From positions 117,736 to 181,735 of the forward strand of contig JAKFWA010000025.1 of the NCBI GenBank assembly GCA_021732995.1: a DNA stretch of 64,000 bases. The letters are read 5' to 3'. Numbering within the stretch: position 1 is the stretch's first letter; each line of letters opens with the position of its first letter. Shown piece after piece: positions 15,722-23,410 of the stretch. Origin of the DNA: Planctomycetaceae bacterium. GTDB taxonomy: Bacteria; Planctomycetota; Planctomycetia; Planctomycetales; Planctomycetaceae. A model generated the notes under the pieces. That model was not told the DNA's origin. It did not search any database and saw only the letters and a program-made list of their open reading frames with translations. Position numbers and translations under genes: made by a program.

Positions 15722-16476
15722 TCAGAGACGGCCTGGTTTGCGCTGCGACTTGAGCGCTTCCAGCTCACTGCAGAACTCTTCGAAGTCATCCCGCTCCGGC
15801 GGTGGCGCGGCGTAGGGATGAACCTGGTGGCGTTTGGCACCGGTGATCGACATCACGAACGCGGCGGTGTGGTCCCAGCGTTGTCGGTCTGCGGCGGCGT
15901 GGAGTTGGCAAAGCTCAGAAAGGCGGTATCCGTCAGGGTGGACGTTTCCGCCGAGCCTGCCTGCGATCCACCAGCAGAGTTCGTCGATTGTTCGACAACG
16001 GGAGTCGTCGTCTTCGTCCCCGAAACCAAGCTCTCGAAGAGCAGCTTCGAGATCCGCTCCGCTTCTTCCGAGGCGTTGAAGTTTACGTGTGACATGCTCT
16101 CTAAGTTCTTCGCGACGAGCTGCGCCGTGTCCAGGACCGAGATAATCGCGGAGCGTCGCGCTGCTGGGAAAAAACTTGCGCCCTCACGTGCCAGCGCATC
16201 GGCGGCGGCATCGAGTGACTCAGCCTTCAGGCGGTCACCGAACTCCACCGGTGTCAGCTTGCGTTCGCAGATCTGCGTGGCGCAGGCCACCGTCAGAATC
16301 TCAATGAGCTTGTCTTCGTCACCCAGAACCAACTCCATGTTCTTGAGCTGGTTCTCGGCATCGACTTCATAGATGCAGAGCAGGTCAATGCCCGTGCGGG
16401 CTTTGATGGTGCGCAGTGACGAGCGAAGCAGCTCGATGTCCCACTGGTCGCCTCTGAAGTCCTTGAAGCTGTGCAT
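15722..16476 (-). CDS. probable -1 frame product of the tail assembly chaperone (GT-like)
   Basis: A second open frame, one base back from the 207-residue chaperone frame, runs to a TGA at 15722-15724. It encodes a convincing domain: TIDELCWWIAGRLGGNV, DGYRLSELCQLHAAADRQRW, DHTAAFVMSITGAKRH, HPYAAPPPERDD. This W-x-HTA and HPY pattern is typical of the second tail chaperone gene of phages in this group. Apart from a GTG-ATG deep inside the domain (43 codons from the stop), no ATG, GTG or TTG opens this frame after the candidate slippery heptamer T-TTT-TTC at 16174-16168. A slip there would give a 251-residue fusion. Alternatives are a later slip or a rare start codon. Confidence 0.65.
15853..16476 (-). 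CDS. phage tail assembly chaperone (gpG-like)
   Basis: A 207-residue protein starting at ATG 16476 behind a strong GGGAGGG site. Residues 1-105 (MHSFKDFRGDQWDIEL, then FGDRLKAESLDAAADALARE and FFPAARR) match the first tail chaperone of planctomycete and related phages, which keeps the tape measure in solution while the tail tube assembles. Residues from about 150 are Ser/Thr/Gly-rich and probably disordered. It sits between the tail tube-side genes and the tape measure, as expected. The frame continues in phase past the slippery heptamer at codons 101-103, so both frames are coding over about 100 codons. Confidence 0.75.
   Translation of the reverse strand: MHSFKDFRGDQWDIELLRSSLRTIKARTGIDLLCIYEVDAENQLKNMELVLGDEDKLIEILTVACATQICERKLTPVEFGDRLKAESLDAAADALAREGASFFPAARRSAIISVLDTAQLVAKNLESMSHVNFNASEEAERISKLLFESLVSGTKTTTPVVEQSTNSAGGSQAGSAETSTLTDTAFLSFANSTPPQTDNAGTTPPRS
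16168..16174 (-). promoter_or_regulatory. candidate -1 ribosomal slippery heptamer
   Basis: On the minus strand the zero-frame codons are AGT TTT TTC, giving the X-XXY-YYZ heptamer T-TTT-TTC followed by CC. It lies at codons 101-103 of the chaperone gene, upstream of the -1 frame domain. No downstream pseudoknot has been worked out. Confidence 0.5.
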
Positions 16477-16508
16477 GACGCCCTCCCTGGCGTGTGATGA
16501 TGCGAGGC

Positions 16509-16528
16509 GACGGACAAGATTGTCCGTC
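16509..16528. repeat. intergenic hairpin, GGACA-GAT-TGTCC family
   Basis: GACGGACA-AGAT-TGTCCGTC has a perfect eight-base stem followed by CCTACA, as at 10956-10975. It lies between the chaperone gene start and the gene ending at 16575. Confidence 0.8.
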
Positions 16529-16572
16529 CTACAAGAGTTGCGTGACCGACTCGGCAGCGCACGCCATCGATG

Positions 16573-16670
16573 GGTCACGCCAGATCTGTGACCGCACCAG
16601 GTGCATCGGCGGCTGCCGCGTCACTCGTGACGGAGCTGCCGTCGTTCACGATCGCGGCGTCACTCGCGAC
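16573..16670. repeat. GTCAC-type palindrome cluster, second locus
   Basis: GGTCAC...GTGACC forms a stem at 16573-16592 and is followed by CGCACCAGGTG as at 4239-4254. GTCACTCGTGAC is at 16620-16631 and GTCACTCGCGAC at 16659-16670. The cluster lies in the 3' end of the gene ending at 16575. Confidence 0.7.
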
Positions 16671-17048
16671 GGTTGTGGATCCCGCCGCCGGAACTGGCGT
16701 CGCGAGATCTGTGGTGTGGCTCGAAGCGGCGGATTGATTGCCGGCTGGTCCCGACGTCACCGCCGCCGGAACTGGCGGCGTGCGATCGCTCTGAGTCTTG
16801 TCGACCGTCGCCGTTTGTGGCGGCGGGGCCGGCGTGGGAGCAGGTTCGGGATTGAAGAACGGCAACGCGGCCAGGAGCACGCGAGGCCGGATCTGTACCA
16901 GCTTGCAATCACTGGCGACGGCGGCATCGTGCAGCAGTTTGGCCTGTGGCTCTTTGCGGCCTTTGGTGGCGGCAATCAAACGATCGCGGCTCACATTGAC
17001 GAAGGTCTGCGTTGAGTTGGCCAGCGTTTCGAACGATGGGTTGGACAT
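16575..17048 (-). CDS. small phage protein with a repeat-built Ala/Pro/Thr tail
   Basis: A 157-residue protein with a GGAG ribosome-binding site before ATG 17048. The first 65 residues (MSNPSFETLANSTQTFVNV to RPRVLLAALPFF) look like a conserved helical domain. The rest is low-complexity Ala/Pro/Thr/Ser/Asp encoded almost wholly by palindromic repeats, including TPPVPAA, ATPVPAA and VTSDAAAA. It lies between tail tube and tail chaperone genes, a position where small tail proteins of unknown role occur. The tail may be dispensable repeat-derived sequence added to an older short gene. Confidence 0.6.
   Translation of the reverse strand: MSNPSFETLANSTQTFVNVSRDRLIAATKGRKEPQAKLLHDAAVASDCKLVQIRPRVLLAALPFFNPEPAPTPAPPPQTATVDKTQSDRTPPVPAAVTSGPAGNQSAASSHTTDLATPVPAAGSTTVASDAAIVNDGSSVTSDAAAADAPGAVTDLA
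16686..16822. repeat. CGCC-N6-GGCG palindromes in the gene ending at 16575
   Basis: Copies lie at 16686-16699 (spacer GGAACT), 16764-16777 inside a 20-base palindrome 16761-16780 (GGAACT), and 16809-16822 (GTTTGT). On the coding strand they are read T-P-x-x-A-A or P-P-Q-T-A. Confidence 0.75.
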
Positions 17049-17064
17049 GGAGAAACTCCGAAAG

Positions 17065-17188
17065 GGGCGGGCCTGAGCCCGCCCTGGTGAATGCGGCTCT
17101 CCCCCTTCGCAAGGGGGAGTTGGAGGGGGTCATTCGCTGTGAATCGCAGGCAGTCGTCCCCCCTCTGATCCCCCCTTGCGAAGGGGGG
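17065..17188. repeat. three intergenic hairpins, two in opposed orientation
   Basis: GGGCGGGC-CTGA-GCCCGCCC is at 17065-17084. CTCCCCCTT-CGC-AAGGGGGAG followed by TTGGAGGGGGT is at 17099-17130. CCCCCCTT-GCG-AAGGGGGG is at 17170-17188. The second and third face each other about 40 bases apart, like a REPIN pair. The reverse complement of 17099-17130 recurs at 19743-19774. Confidence 0.8.
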
Positions 17189-17201
17189 AGGCGGACACGA
17201 A

Positions 17202-17660
17202 CTAGCTGACGACTTCGATGATCGGTTCGTAGCTCTCGATGCCGGTGACCGAGGCTTCGAAGGTGATTTTGGCGACGTCGTCTTCCGGTTCGTCGCTTTC
17301 CTGCTTCGTGATCGAGTACACGGCTTGCGTGAACTTCGTGCCGTCGACGGTGATGTCGCCGTTCGCGTAGGCCAGGATCATCGGCGTCTTGTTCTCGACG
17401 GCGGCGATGAAGGCTTCGAGGTCCGCGTCGCCGGTGATGTCCGCGAATTCGATCGTCAGACCGAGCTTCGTTTTGCCTGGCACCGTGCCGATGTACGCGG
17501 ACTTGCGGAGCATGTACTCCTTCGCGCCCGCGTCGCGGCTGATCTTGTTGCTGGACAACGAGTCGACCAGGTTCCAGACGACGCTGGCGTAATCCTGCGA
17601 CGTCGAACGGTACAGAAACTTCTGATCGCCGCGTTTGACTTTGATACTGACGTCTGGCAT
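17202..17660 (-). CDS. major tail tube protein
   Basis: A 152-residue protein with AAGGATG before ATG 17660. Size, beta-strand pattern (VSIKVKRGDQKFLYR, LGLTIEFADITGDADLEAF, VAKITFEASVTG) and location between the connector genes and the tail chaperone fit a siphophage tail tube monomer, which stacks as hexamers around the tape measure. Its C-terminal acidic EPEDDV and final beta strand also fit. No sheath gene lies next to it, so a non-contractile tail is inferred. Confidence 0.75.
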   Translation of the reverse strand: MPDVSIKVKRGDQKFLYRSTSQDYASVVWNLVDSLSSNKISRDAGAKEYMLRKSAYIGTVPGKTKLGLTIEFADITGDADLEAFIAAVENKTPMILAYANGDITVDGTKFTQAVYSITKQESDEPEDDVAKITFEASVTGIESYEPIIEVVS

Positions 17661-17715
17661 CGCGCATCCTTGCTTGATGGACGGTTGGCATGTGAAGAGC
17701 CACGCCAGGCATGGC

Positions 17716-18246
17716 TCACAGGAGCTGCATCAGCTCCGGCAGATCGGCCAGGGCCGAAGCAAATGCCGGATGGGTTGTGGGCCTCGGCGCGACAGTGACG
17801 GTGTCGCCAATGTCCGGGCCGTAGGTCAGTTCGGTGCGTCCGCCGTACTCCAGCACGCTGGGTGCTTCGCGGTTCTTCGTGTCCGCGATGGCCGGGCCAG
17901 CAACCATGCTGTCATGGCTGAGGTCTGCCGCGAACTCGATGCCGCGTTTGAGGACGCCGGTCACATCGCTCGGAGCCGTACCTGGCTTCGAGCTCACGAA
18001 GGGCCGCTTCGGAGCGGGACGCCCTTCTTGTTTTGCAATGCGTTGCTGACGTTTGAAGTCAGCACGCTCTTCGGGAGTCATCTCACCGAGAGACTTCCGC
18101 CGTGGTTTGCGAATTGATCGGCGGGCACGCGTCCGCGTGTACGAGCCGATCTTGCTCAGGGCATTGGCCTTCACTCGACCGAAGTGCCGCACTACCTCTT
18201 TGCGGTCGAAGTAGAGGTTCGTGCGGAACTTGATCAGTGAAGTCAT
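17716..18246 (-). CDS. tail completion / gp10-like head-tail protein
   Basis: A 176-residue basic protein. The N-terminal third is an Arg/Lys-rich helix (IGSYTRTRARRSIRKPRRK) and the C-terminal half contains APSVLEYGGRTEL and HPAFASAL. That pattern matches HK97 gp10-like proteins that join head and tail (helix, EFGT/EYGG loop, P-x-F/L-P-AF). Its start overlaps the stop of the upstream gene. It lies directly before the tail tube gene, which is the expected place. Confidence 0.7.
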   Translation of the reverse strand: MTSLIKFRTNLYFDRKEVVRHFGRVKANALSKIGSYTRTRARRSIRKPRRKSLGEMTPEERADFKRQQRIAKQEGRPAPKRPFVSSKPGTAPSDVTGVLKRGIEFAADLSHDSMVAGPAIADTKNREAPSVLEYGGRTELTYGPDIGDTVTVAPRPTTHPAFASALADLPELMQLL

Positions 18247-18725
18247 GTGCCAGCCTTGAGCCCGATCTTGAATTCGAACTTCCTCAAACCGACCCAGGTG
18301 TTGGCATGCCGGAGGTGACGGAACGAGTATCGGGGCGCGACCTTCGCCGCGCCCTGATACTCGGCATGGCTGGGTAACTCGACGGACTCCAGGAAGGTCT
18401 CGATGGACTCCATCAAACCGGCCAGGGCGTCGAGCGTGGTGTTGTTCATATCTTCGGGGTCAATCTTCGATTCGACGCAAACGCCGATATGGAAGTTGGC
18501 CCATTTCGCTGAGCGGTGCAGAACATCCGAATCACCGTCCAGACCGGGCATGACGGTGATGTGAATTCCCGCAGGCAGATTCTTGAGTTCTGTCCTGGGC
18601 AGGTAGGCGCGTTCGATGGAAGTGATGACCACCGCAAACGGTCGCTCGGCGAGCTGGTCGGCTGCTACCAGGGCATCCTTCAGCTCTTCAGCAGTAACCA
18701 CGGCGGGATCTTGGTGACTTTCCAT
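18243..18725 (-). CDS. tail terminator-like protein
   Basis: A 160-residue alpha/beta protein with VVITSIERAYLPRTELKNL and FHIGVCVESKI strands and a helix LAGLMESIETFL. This matches the plan of phage tail terminators (lambda gpU-type) that cap the tube. Both ends overlap neighbouring genes by ATGA junctions, in the order adaptor, terminator, gp10-like, tube. Assignment rests on order and size plus the strand pattern. Confidence 0.55.
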   Translation of the reverse strand: MESHQDPAVVTAEELKDALVAADQLAERPFAVVITSIERAYLPRTELKNLPAGIHITVMPGLDGDSDVLHRSAKWANFHIGVCVESKIDPEDMNNTTLDALAGLMESIETFLESVELPSHAEYQGAAKVAPRYSFRHLRHANTWVGLRKFEFKIGLKAGT

Positions 18726-19120
18726 CAGTTGCCTACCTGCTTGGAATGAACGCGGAACTCGGCGTCAGCAGAGTCGCGGTAGTAAAAGCATTCTTCGTTG
18801 AGGCCCATCGGCAGCACTTCGTGCCGTCTCCCCTGGGCATCAACGATCTGATGCCCGCTGGCTGGCTCCAGGAGCACTGGCTCATCGTCATCGGTCTCGA
18901 CGTAGTAGTCGCCGACAGCAATCAACCAGTCGCATCCGTCGGTCACAAATTGCACGGGCGGAAGCCCGGTCGATCCCTCGGCCTGCGCCCGCACCATGCA
19001 CTTGGTTCGCTGAGCGAGCACGTTCGCTCGCTCAGTACCGTTGATGACCAGCGTCACACGTTGCCCCCGCAAGGTGCGGTTGCGGGATCGCAGACGCTGG
19101 GCGGCGTCACTGAGAGACAC
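18725..19120 (-). CDS. head-tail connector (stopper/adaptor-like) protein
   Basis: A 131-residue protein with a GTG start behind AGGAG. It begins with a short helix (LSDAAQRLRSRNRTLRGQ) then beta strands, DWLIAVGDYYVETDDDEPVLLEP and HEVLPMG, typical of head-tail stopper proteins with a small beta barrel. It precedes the terminator-like gene and follows the capsid genes, the usual order of the neck module. Confidence 0.6.
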   Translation of the reverse strand: MSLSDAAQRLRSRNRTLRGQRVTLVINGTERANVLAQRTKCMVRAQAEGSTGLPPVQFVTDGCDWLIAVGDYYVETDDDEPVLLEPASGHQIVDAQGRRHEVLPMGLNEECFYYRDSADAEFRVHSKQVGN

Positions 19121-19128
19121 GGCAGCTC

Positions 19129-19665
19129 CTAGAACAACAGCGAGACGGTCATGCTCTTGTCGGACGCATCGCCGCTGTGGTTGTTCGTGGCTTTGACGCG
19201 AACGTAGCTCTTCACGGTGGAAGGGATCGCGAAGCGGTACTCGGCAGCAGCAGCACCCGCACCGCCCGCCCCTGTTTGTACGATGACAGCACCGGCCAGG
19301 AGCGTCTCGGTGCCGAACCCAGCCGCATCGTCGTGATAGATGTCGTAGGTCATCGTCTTGGTGTCAGCGAGGTCGCCAACAACCAGGGCAGGCGCTTGAA
19401 TGAGCAACTCGCAGGGAACGGTGAACGTGTCACGGTCGCCGTTGTTCAACTTGATGCCATCGGTGGCGACAGTCGCCGCGCCGTTGGGCAAGGCTTTGGA
19501 GACCTGCAGACCGGCATCCACGATGTTGAGTCCGCGAGAGTAAGCCATCGCGCAGCAGGTGCCGCCGCCGAACAGGAATTCGAGCGGGATCTCGATACCA
19601 GACACGATGAGCGCGACACAGACCGTTACCACCAAGCCGAGCAGAATGAGCAGTCGTTGGTTCAT
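19129..19665 (-). CDS. phage protein with N-terminal membrane segment
   Basis: A 178-residue protein starting at ATG 19665 behind AAGGAAG. Residues 5-30 are a membrane segment or signal (LLILLGLVVTVCVALIVSG). A second ATG (19548) begins MAYSRGLNIVDAGLQV, and from there the protein reads as a beta-rich virion protein, but no ribosome-binding site precedes it. The body (LNNGDRDTFTVPCELLI, and KSYVRVKATNNHSGD) resembles a small decoration or minor capsid protein. A membrane segment on a gene between capsid and connector genes is odd; it may be a fusion of a short membrane leader to a virion protein. Confidence 0.5.
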   Translation of the reverse strand: MNQRLLILLGLVVTVCVALIVSGIEIPLEFLFGGGTCCAMAYSRGLNIVDAGLQVSKALPNGAATVATDGIKLNNGDRDTFTVPCELLIQAPALVVGDLADTKTMTYDIYHDDAAGFGTETLLAGAVIVQTGAGGAGAAAAEYRFAIPSTVKSYVRVKATNNHSGDASDKSMTVSLLF

Positions 19666-19695
19666 TGGGCTTCCTTGCCTGAATGAGTGAGATGA

Positions 19696-19774
19696 ACGGC
19701 GGACAATGTTGCCCGCCGTGATTGAACAGAGCAGAGAGGCGGACCCCCTCCGACTCCCCCTTGTGAAGGGGGAG
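19696..19774. repeat. two intergenic hairpins between capsid and connector genes
   Basis: ACGGCGG...CCGCCGT is at 19696-19719. ACCCCCTCCGACTCCCCC-TTGTGAA-GGGGGAG is at 19743-19774 and is the near-exact reverse complement of 17099-17130. Confidence 0.75.
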
Positions 19775-19790
19775 AGCAAACAGCGACCGA

Positions 19791-20750
19791 CTAAACGGTC
19801 TCGGCGTCGGAGATCGAATTGGATGGGCAGATCGGCACGCCGTTGAACTGCGTCGGCAGAGTGGGATTCGGGTTCTCCGTGGTGACGTTGGCGTCCTGCA
19901 GTTGAGCCTGAGAGCGAGGGCTCATGAAGATGGCGTCCGGAACAACACCCTTGTTCGCCATCTTGAACCAAGCCTCGCGCATGTGAGCCCACGTGAGCTT
20001 CTTGCCGTTGGCAGTGCCGATGTTTTTGATTCGCACCACACCCCAAGGCGAAGACACTTTCACGCCGGGGAAGAGGTACGATTCCTGGATCATGGCCGTG
20101 AAGGTCTTACCGTTCCCATCGGTATAGTCACCGAGTCGGGGCGGCTGAGGTGTGATGCCAGCCAGGTTGTTCCCGTAGAGCCACTCGACACCGCCGAAGC
20201 CAAACTTCACGAACCAAACCGAAGTCTTCACCAGGGTGCCTGTCGCATCCACGGAGAAGTTCGTGTCGTCGTAGAAGCTGATCAAGCCGGGGAAACCCTT
20301 GTTGGTGTCTGCGACCGCACCGTAATAGAACTGGTTGCCCAAGGTTTGCTTCGCCGAGTTCGTTTGCAGCATGGCTTCGTCGGTCATGCGGCTCGCGAAA
20401 TCCTGTTCGAAGGACATCGCGTTATCTGCACCCCATTTCGGGTTGATCAGACGCGTCTGGAACGTGCGGGACACGCCGTCGCCCTTGGAGAAGTCAACGC
20501 CTTCGTTGAAGTTGCGGAACGGGACAGTCGGCAGGTTGTTCCAGACCTTGGCTTCGTAGGTGCGTCCTGGGATTGGACGCACAGCACCGACGTTGGGAAC
20601 CTTGCGATAGTTGCCCGTGTTCGGGTCGTAGACCATGCCCGAAACTTCCGGGGTCATCTTGAAGGTTTCGTCGAGAATCTCGACGTATGCGGAGCCCGCG
20701 GAGTTCCGTTGCTTGGCGAGATCCAACAGTGTGAGCAGAGGTGTGGTCAT
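19791..20750 (-). CDS. major capsid protein
   Basis: A 319-residue protein with AAGGA before ATG 20750. It has LDETFK-MTPEVSG near the N-terminus, then GRTYEAKVWNNLPTVPFR and FNEGVDFSKG, which fit the N-arm and E-loop of HK97-fold capsid proteins of the kind found in siphophages of environmental bacteria. It follows the protease-scaffold fusion, and its length is typical of mature capsid subunits. Assignment rests on both sequence style and position. Confidence 0.8.
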   Translation of the reverse strand: MTTPLLTLLDLAKQRNSAGSAYVEILDETFKMTPEVSGMVYDPNTGNYRKVPNVGAVRPIPGRTYEAKVWNNLPTVPFRNFNEGVDFSKGDGVSRTFQTRLINPKWGADNAMSFEQDFASRMTDEAMLQTNSAKQTLGNQFYYGAVADTNKGFPGLISFYDDTNFSVDATGTLVKTSVWFVKFGFGGVEWLYGNNLAGITPQPPRLGDYTDGNGKTFTAMIQESYLFPGVKVSSPWGVVRIKNIGTANGKKLTWAHMREAWFKMANKGVVPDAIFMSPRSQAQLQDANVTTENPNPTLPTQFNGVPICPSNSISDAETV

Positions 20751-20861
20751 TGCGCGTCCTTGCGAATGAAGTTGAACGGGGTTCGTCAGACGCGGCTTAC
20801 CGTCGCTGCGTCACTGGTCGAGATCAGAGGACGGACGCGAGGCACGTCCGCCACGTGAGCA

Positions 20862-21911
20862 CTACTTCTTGGCCATCTGATTTTGGATCTCAGTGGCAAA
20901 GGCCGATCCGGCACCGCCCAGATAGGCGAACTGGCTGGTCGATGGAGCGGTTCCCGCACCCGGTGCCGTGTCGGACGCACCAACGGGCTTTTCGCCACCG
21001 AGCTTGGTGGATTCGAGAGCCGTCTTCGTCTGCTCAAGCTCACCATCCTTGGCGCTGAGCTTGGTCTGCAGAGCCTTGTACTCCGTGGCCAGAGCCGTCT
21101 CGAACGGAGTGCCCGCCGTGAAGTGAGCCAGGCCCTTCTCCGCACCGAAGGCTTCGGTGTACTTCTTGAGCTGGTCCATCGAGAACGTGTTGGCACCTGG
21201 TACCGCCGCCGGTTGTGGCGTCGCTGCAGGAGCTGCGGGCGCACCTGGAGTGGTGTTCCCACCCAGTTGGGCGGCATCAGTTGGCGGGGTGGCAGCGGCG
21301 GGAGTGGTTGCCGTGTCGAGTTTCATCGGTTTCTCCTGGGACAGGACGGTGATGGTGACGGGCGGCTTCGCCTGCCCTTCTGAGAACTTGGCTTCGGTGT
21401 TGGAGTCGCGTCCGTATTCGCACACGGCGACCGATCGCAGCTCCCATTCGCGAATGACAGTAAGCGGCCCCGTGAACTGCTGGCCGTTGACAACGACAGG
21501 CACGCCTTCGGCGACTTCCTCAATCCGCATGGCAGGGTCGGTGAAGTCGATGGAAAGTTCGTAAGGCGAACCGAGCTTCCCGCGTGTGATGACCGTCAAC
21601 GCCTGATCGTCAGGTTTGATCGATTGCACTTCGCCACCGATGTGCAGGCCGTCCGTTTGAACGGAGAGCTGGTCGACAACGCCGATCAGTTCCCAGTGGC
21701 AGTAGTCCAGGTGCAGCTTTTCCCCGCGCGGCTTCATGCCTGCGAAGTCATGCACGACACGCCCCCAATACCAGTGGTAAATCGCTTCAGACGAACGGGC
21801 CAGACCCGTGATGCGATGGCGCATCGGATCGGTCGAGGCGTCTTTGGCGAACTGACACGGCACCGAGAACCGCAAGGCGTTCGCAGGAACTTCACGCGTC
21901 GTTGTGGTCAT
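20862..21911 (-). CDS. prohead protease fused to scaffold
   Basis: A 349-residue protein translationally coupled to the portal gene. Residues 1-175 match a prohead serine protease: KLHLDYCHWELIGV contains the candidate catalytic His, and SPYELSIDF the nucleophile Ser, followed by REWELRSVAVCEYG. Residues about 195-260 are an Ala/Pro/Thr linker, and the rest forms a coiled-coil scaffold (AKDGELEQTKTALES). Such fusions cut the scaffold and capsid delta domain during head maturation. The Thr/Pro/Ala linker is not built from the CGCC repeats. Confidence 0.8.
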   Translation of the reverse strand: MTTTTREVPANALRFSVPCQFAKDASTDPMRHRITGLARSSEAIYHWYWGRVVHDFAGMKPRGEKLHLDYCHWELIGVVDQLSVQTDGLHIGGEVQSIKPDDQALTVITRGKLGSPYELSIDFTDPAMRIEEVAEGVPVVVNGQQFTGPLTVIREWELRSVAVCEYGRDSNTEAKFSEGQAKPPVTITVLSQEKPMKLDTATTPAAATPPTDAAQLGGNTTPGAPAAPAATPQPAAVPGANTFSMDQLKKYTEAFGAEKGLAHFTAGTPFETALATEYKALQTKLSAKDGELEQTKTALESTKLGGEKPVGASDTAPGAGTAPSTSQFAYLGGAGSAFATEIQNQMAKK

Positions 21912-23410
21912 GCAGCGGCTCCTCGTTTCGGCTTCTCAGCCTTCTCAGGCTTCTGTTGCGGCGCTCCGAAGAAGATCGGGACGTCCAGCGAGGCGGCGAA
22001 CTTGCGAGCCTTGGCAATGGCGCGGACGTTGTCCTCCCAATCGCCAAAGCCGTGCTCTTTGCACACCTGGTACGGGTCTTTGAGGCCAGCGGCCACGGCC
22101 TTCAATTCGGCGTCAAGCTCTTCGCTCGGCTTCCACCAGGGCATGCCCAACGGCACCCACTCGAACTTGACGTCTTCCATCGTCCAGCCGCGCGGCAACG
22201 CGAGCCGCAAGTTGCCCCGTTTCAGGGCGGCGTTCTTCTGCCAGACGGTGAGCAACCAGACCGTGATCTGGCGCAACACCTCTTGCAGGTCGAGGCGGCG
22301 GGTCAGAGCCGAGCGGTTGTAAACAAGCCAAGCGGCTCTGGACCCGAAGAAATTTGTGTAGGCTTCGTCCCAGAAGTTGAACGGGATATCGAGGCTCTTC
22401 AGAGCGATCGACAAACACATCTTCAGGAAGTTCACCGTCTCAGTTGATGGCGTGCGGGACTCCAGGAACTCCGCCCGGTCTTTGCCCGCCAGCTCCAGCT
22501 TGATCGGCCCGTTGTGCAGATCCACCGAGTAACGCTCGGCTTCTTCTTCGTCACCTTCTTCGACTTCACCGTCGCCATCGAGATCCGTGGGCGTCGGTTC
22601 CTGACGATACAGCTCACCGCTGGCATCCTCAGTGTCGGAGTAGATCGCCAGGGCGAAGAGCTGCGAGACCTTGATTTTGGCCAGGGCATAATCACTGCCC
22701 TCGTACACATCCTTGAGCGAGTTGATGGCCGAAGTCATCGGGCTCACACCACGCACCTGGTTGAAGCGGTGGTAGAAACCGTGATGGATGAAGTCCCGCG
22801 AGCCCACAGTCTGGTCAAACTCGTATCCGTTGCCGTTGCGCGACCAGAGGGCGTAGTTCAACCGCTTGCCGTAGCCGTTGACCTCGATGCCGTGTACCCA
22901 GCGGCGCTTGTTCTCGGCACCGTACCAACCGGCTGTCGCTTCGGGTGGATTGCGGATGCAGTCGCCTTCAATTCCCTGCAACGCACCCCAGTCGAGTTTG
23001 TAAAAGCCAGTATCACCGGCGTAGACCGAACACGCTTCGAGCAGCCGGAGCTGCCGATAGAAGGGATGCACGCCCGCAACGTCGCAGTTGTAGGGACGCT
23101 GCCAGATCCCCATCATCTCTTCGAGGGCGCTGTTGAAGCCTTCGTCTTTGGTGCTGGCCTTGAAGGAGAACGTCGCGACGTAGTCCAAGTGCCGACGAAT
23201 CGCCCAGGCCGCAACGCTGAAGTTGCGGTAAAGGTCATGCACATCGGAGGTGACCTGGTTGCGCCCGGTCTGCTGCAGCATCAAGTCTTCGGACGAGATA
23301 ATGCCGGACGGGGCTCGACGCTTCTGCTTTGGTTCGGTGGCGTCGTAACCAAACTGTGTGGCTACATGATGGAACCCTTTGCCAATCAAGTGGCGAGCGG
23401 TATCAAACAT
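21908..23410 (-). CDS. phage portal protein (lambda family)
   Basis: A 500-residue portal: an N-terminal leader, then DLYRNFSVAAWAIRRHLDYV (typical of the lambda B / HK97-like portal start), VHGIEVNGYGKR and a stem helix WLLTVWQKNAALKRG. It contains an acidic loop (DLDGDGEVEEGDEEEAERY) that is longer than usual. Portals form the dodecameric ring for DNA packaging. It overlaps the protease gene at the 3' end and lies one gene after a gpW-like protein. Confidence 0.85.
   Translation of the reverse strand: MFDTARHLIGKGFHHVATQFGYDATEPKQKRRAPSGIISSEDLMLQQTGRNQVTSDVHDLYRNFSVAAWAIRRHLDYVATFSFKASTKDEGFNSALEEMMGIWQRPYNCDVAGVHPFYRQLRLLEACSVYAGDTGFYKLDWGALQGIEGDCIRNPPEATAGWYGAENKRRWVHGIEVNGYGKRLNYALWSRNGNGYEFDQTVGSRDFIHHGFYHRFNQVRGVSPMTSAINSLKDVYEGSDYALAKIKVSQLFALAIYSDTEDASGELYRQEPTPTDLDGDGEVEEGDEEEAERYSVDLHNGPIKLELAGKDRAEFLESRTPSTETVNFLKMCLSIALKSLDIPFNFWDEAYTNFFGSRAAWLVYNRSALTRRLDLQEVLRQITVWLLTVWQKNAALKRGNLRLALPRGWTMEDVKFEWVPLGMPWWKPSEELDAELKAVAAGLKDPYQVCKEHGFGDWEDNVRAIAKARKFAASLDVPIFFGAPQQKPEKAEKPKRGAAA

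Noticed and set aside
15641..16372. A 243-codon plus-strand frame across the chaperone region
   Set aside because: It is antisense to the chaperone gene, lacks a ribosome-binding site, and its sequence is a mirror of the two real minus-strand frames.
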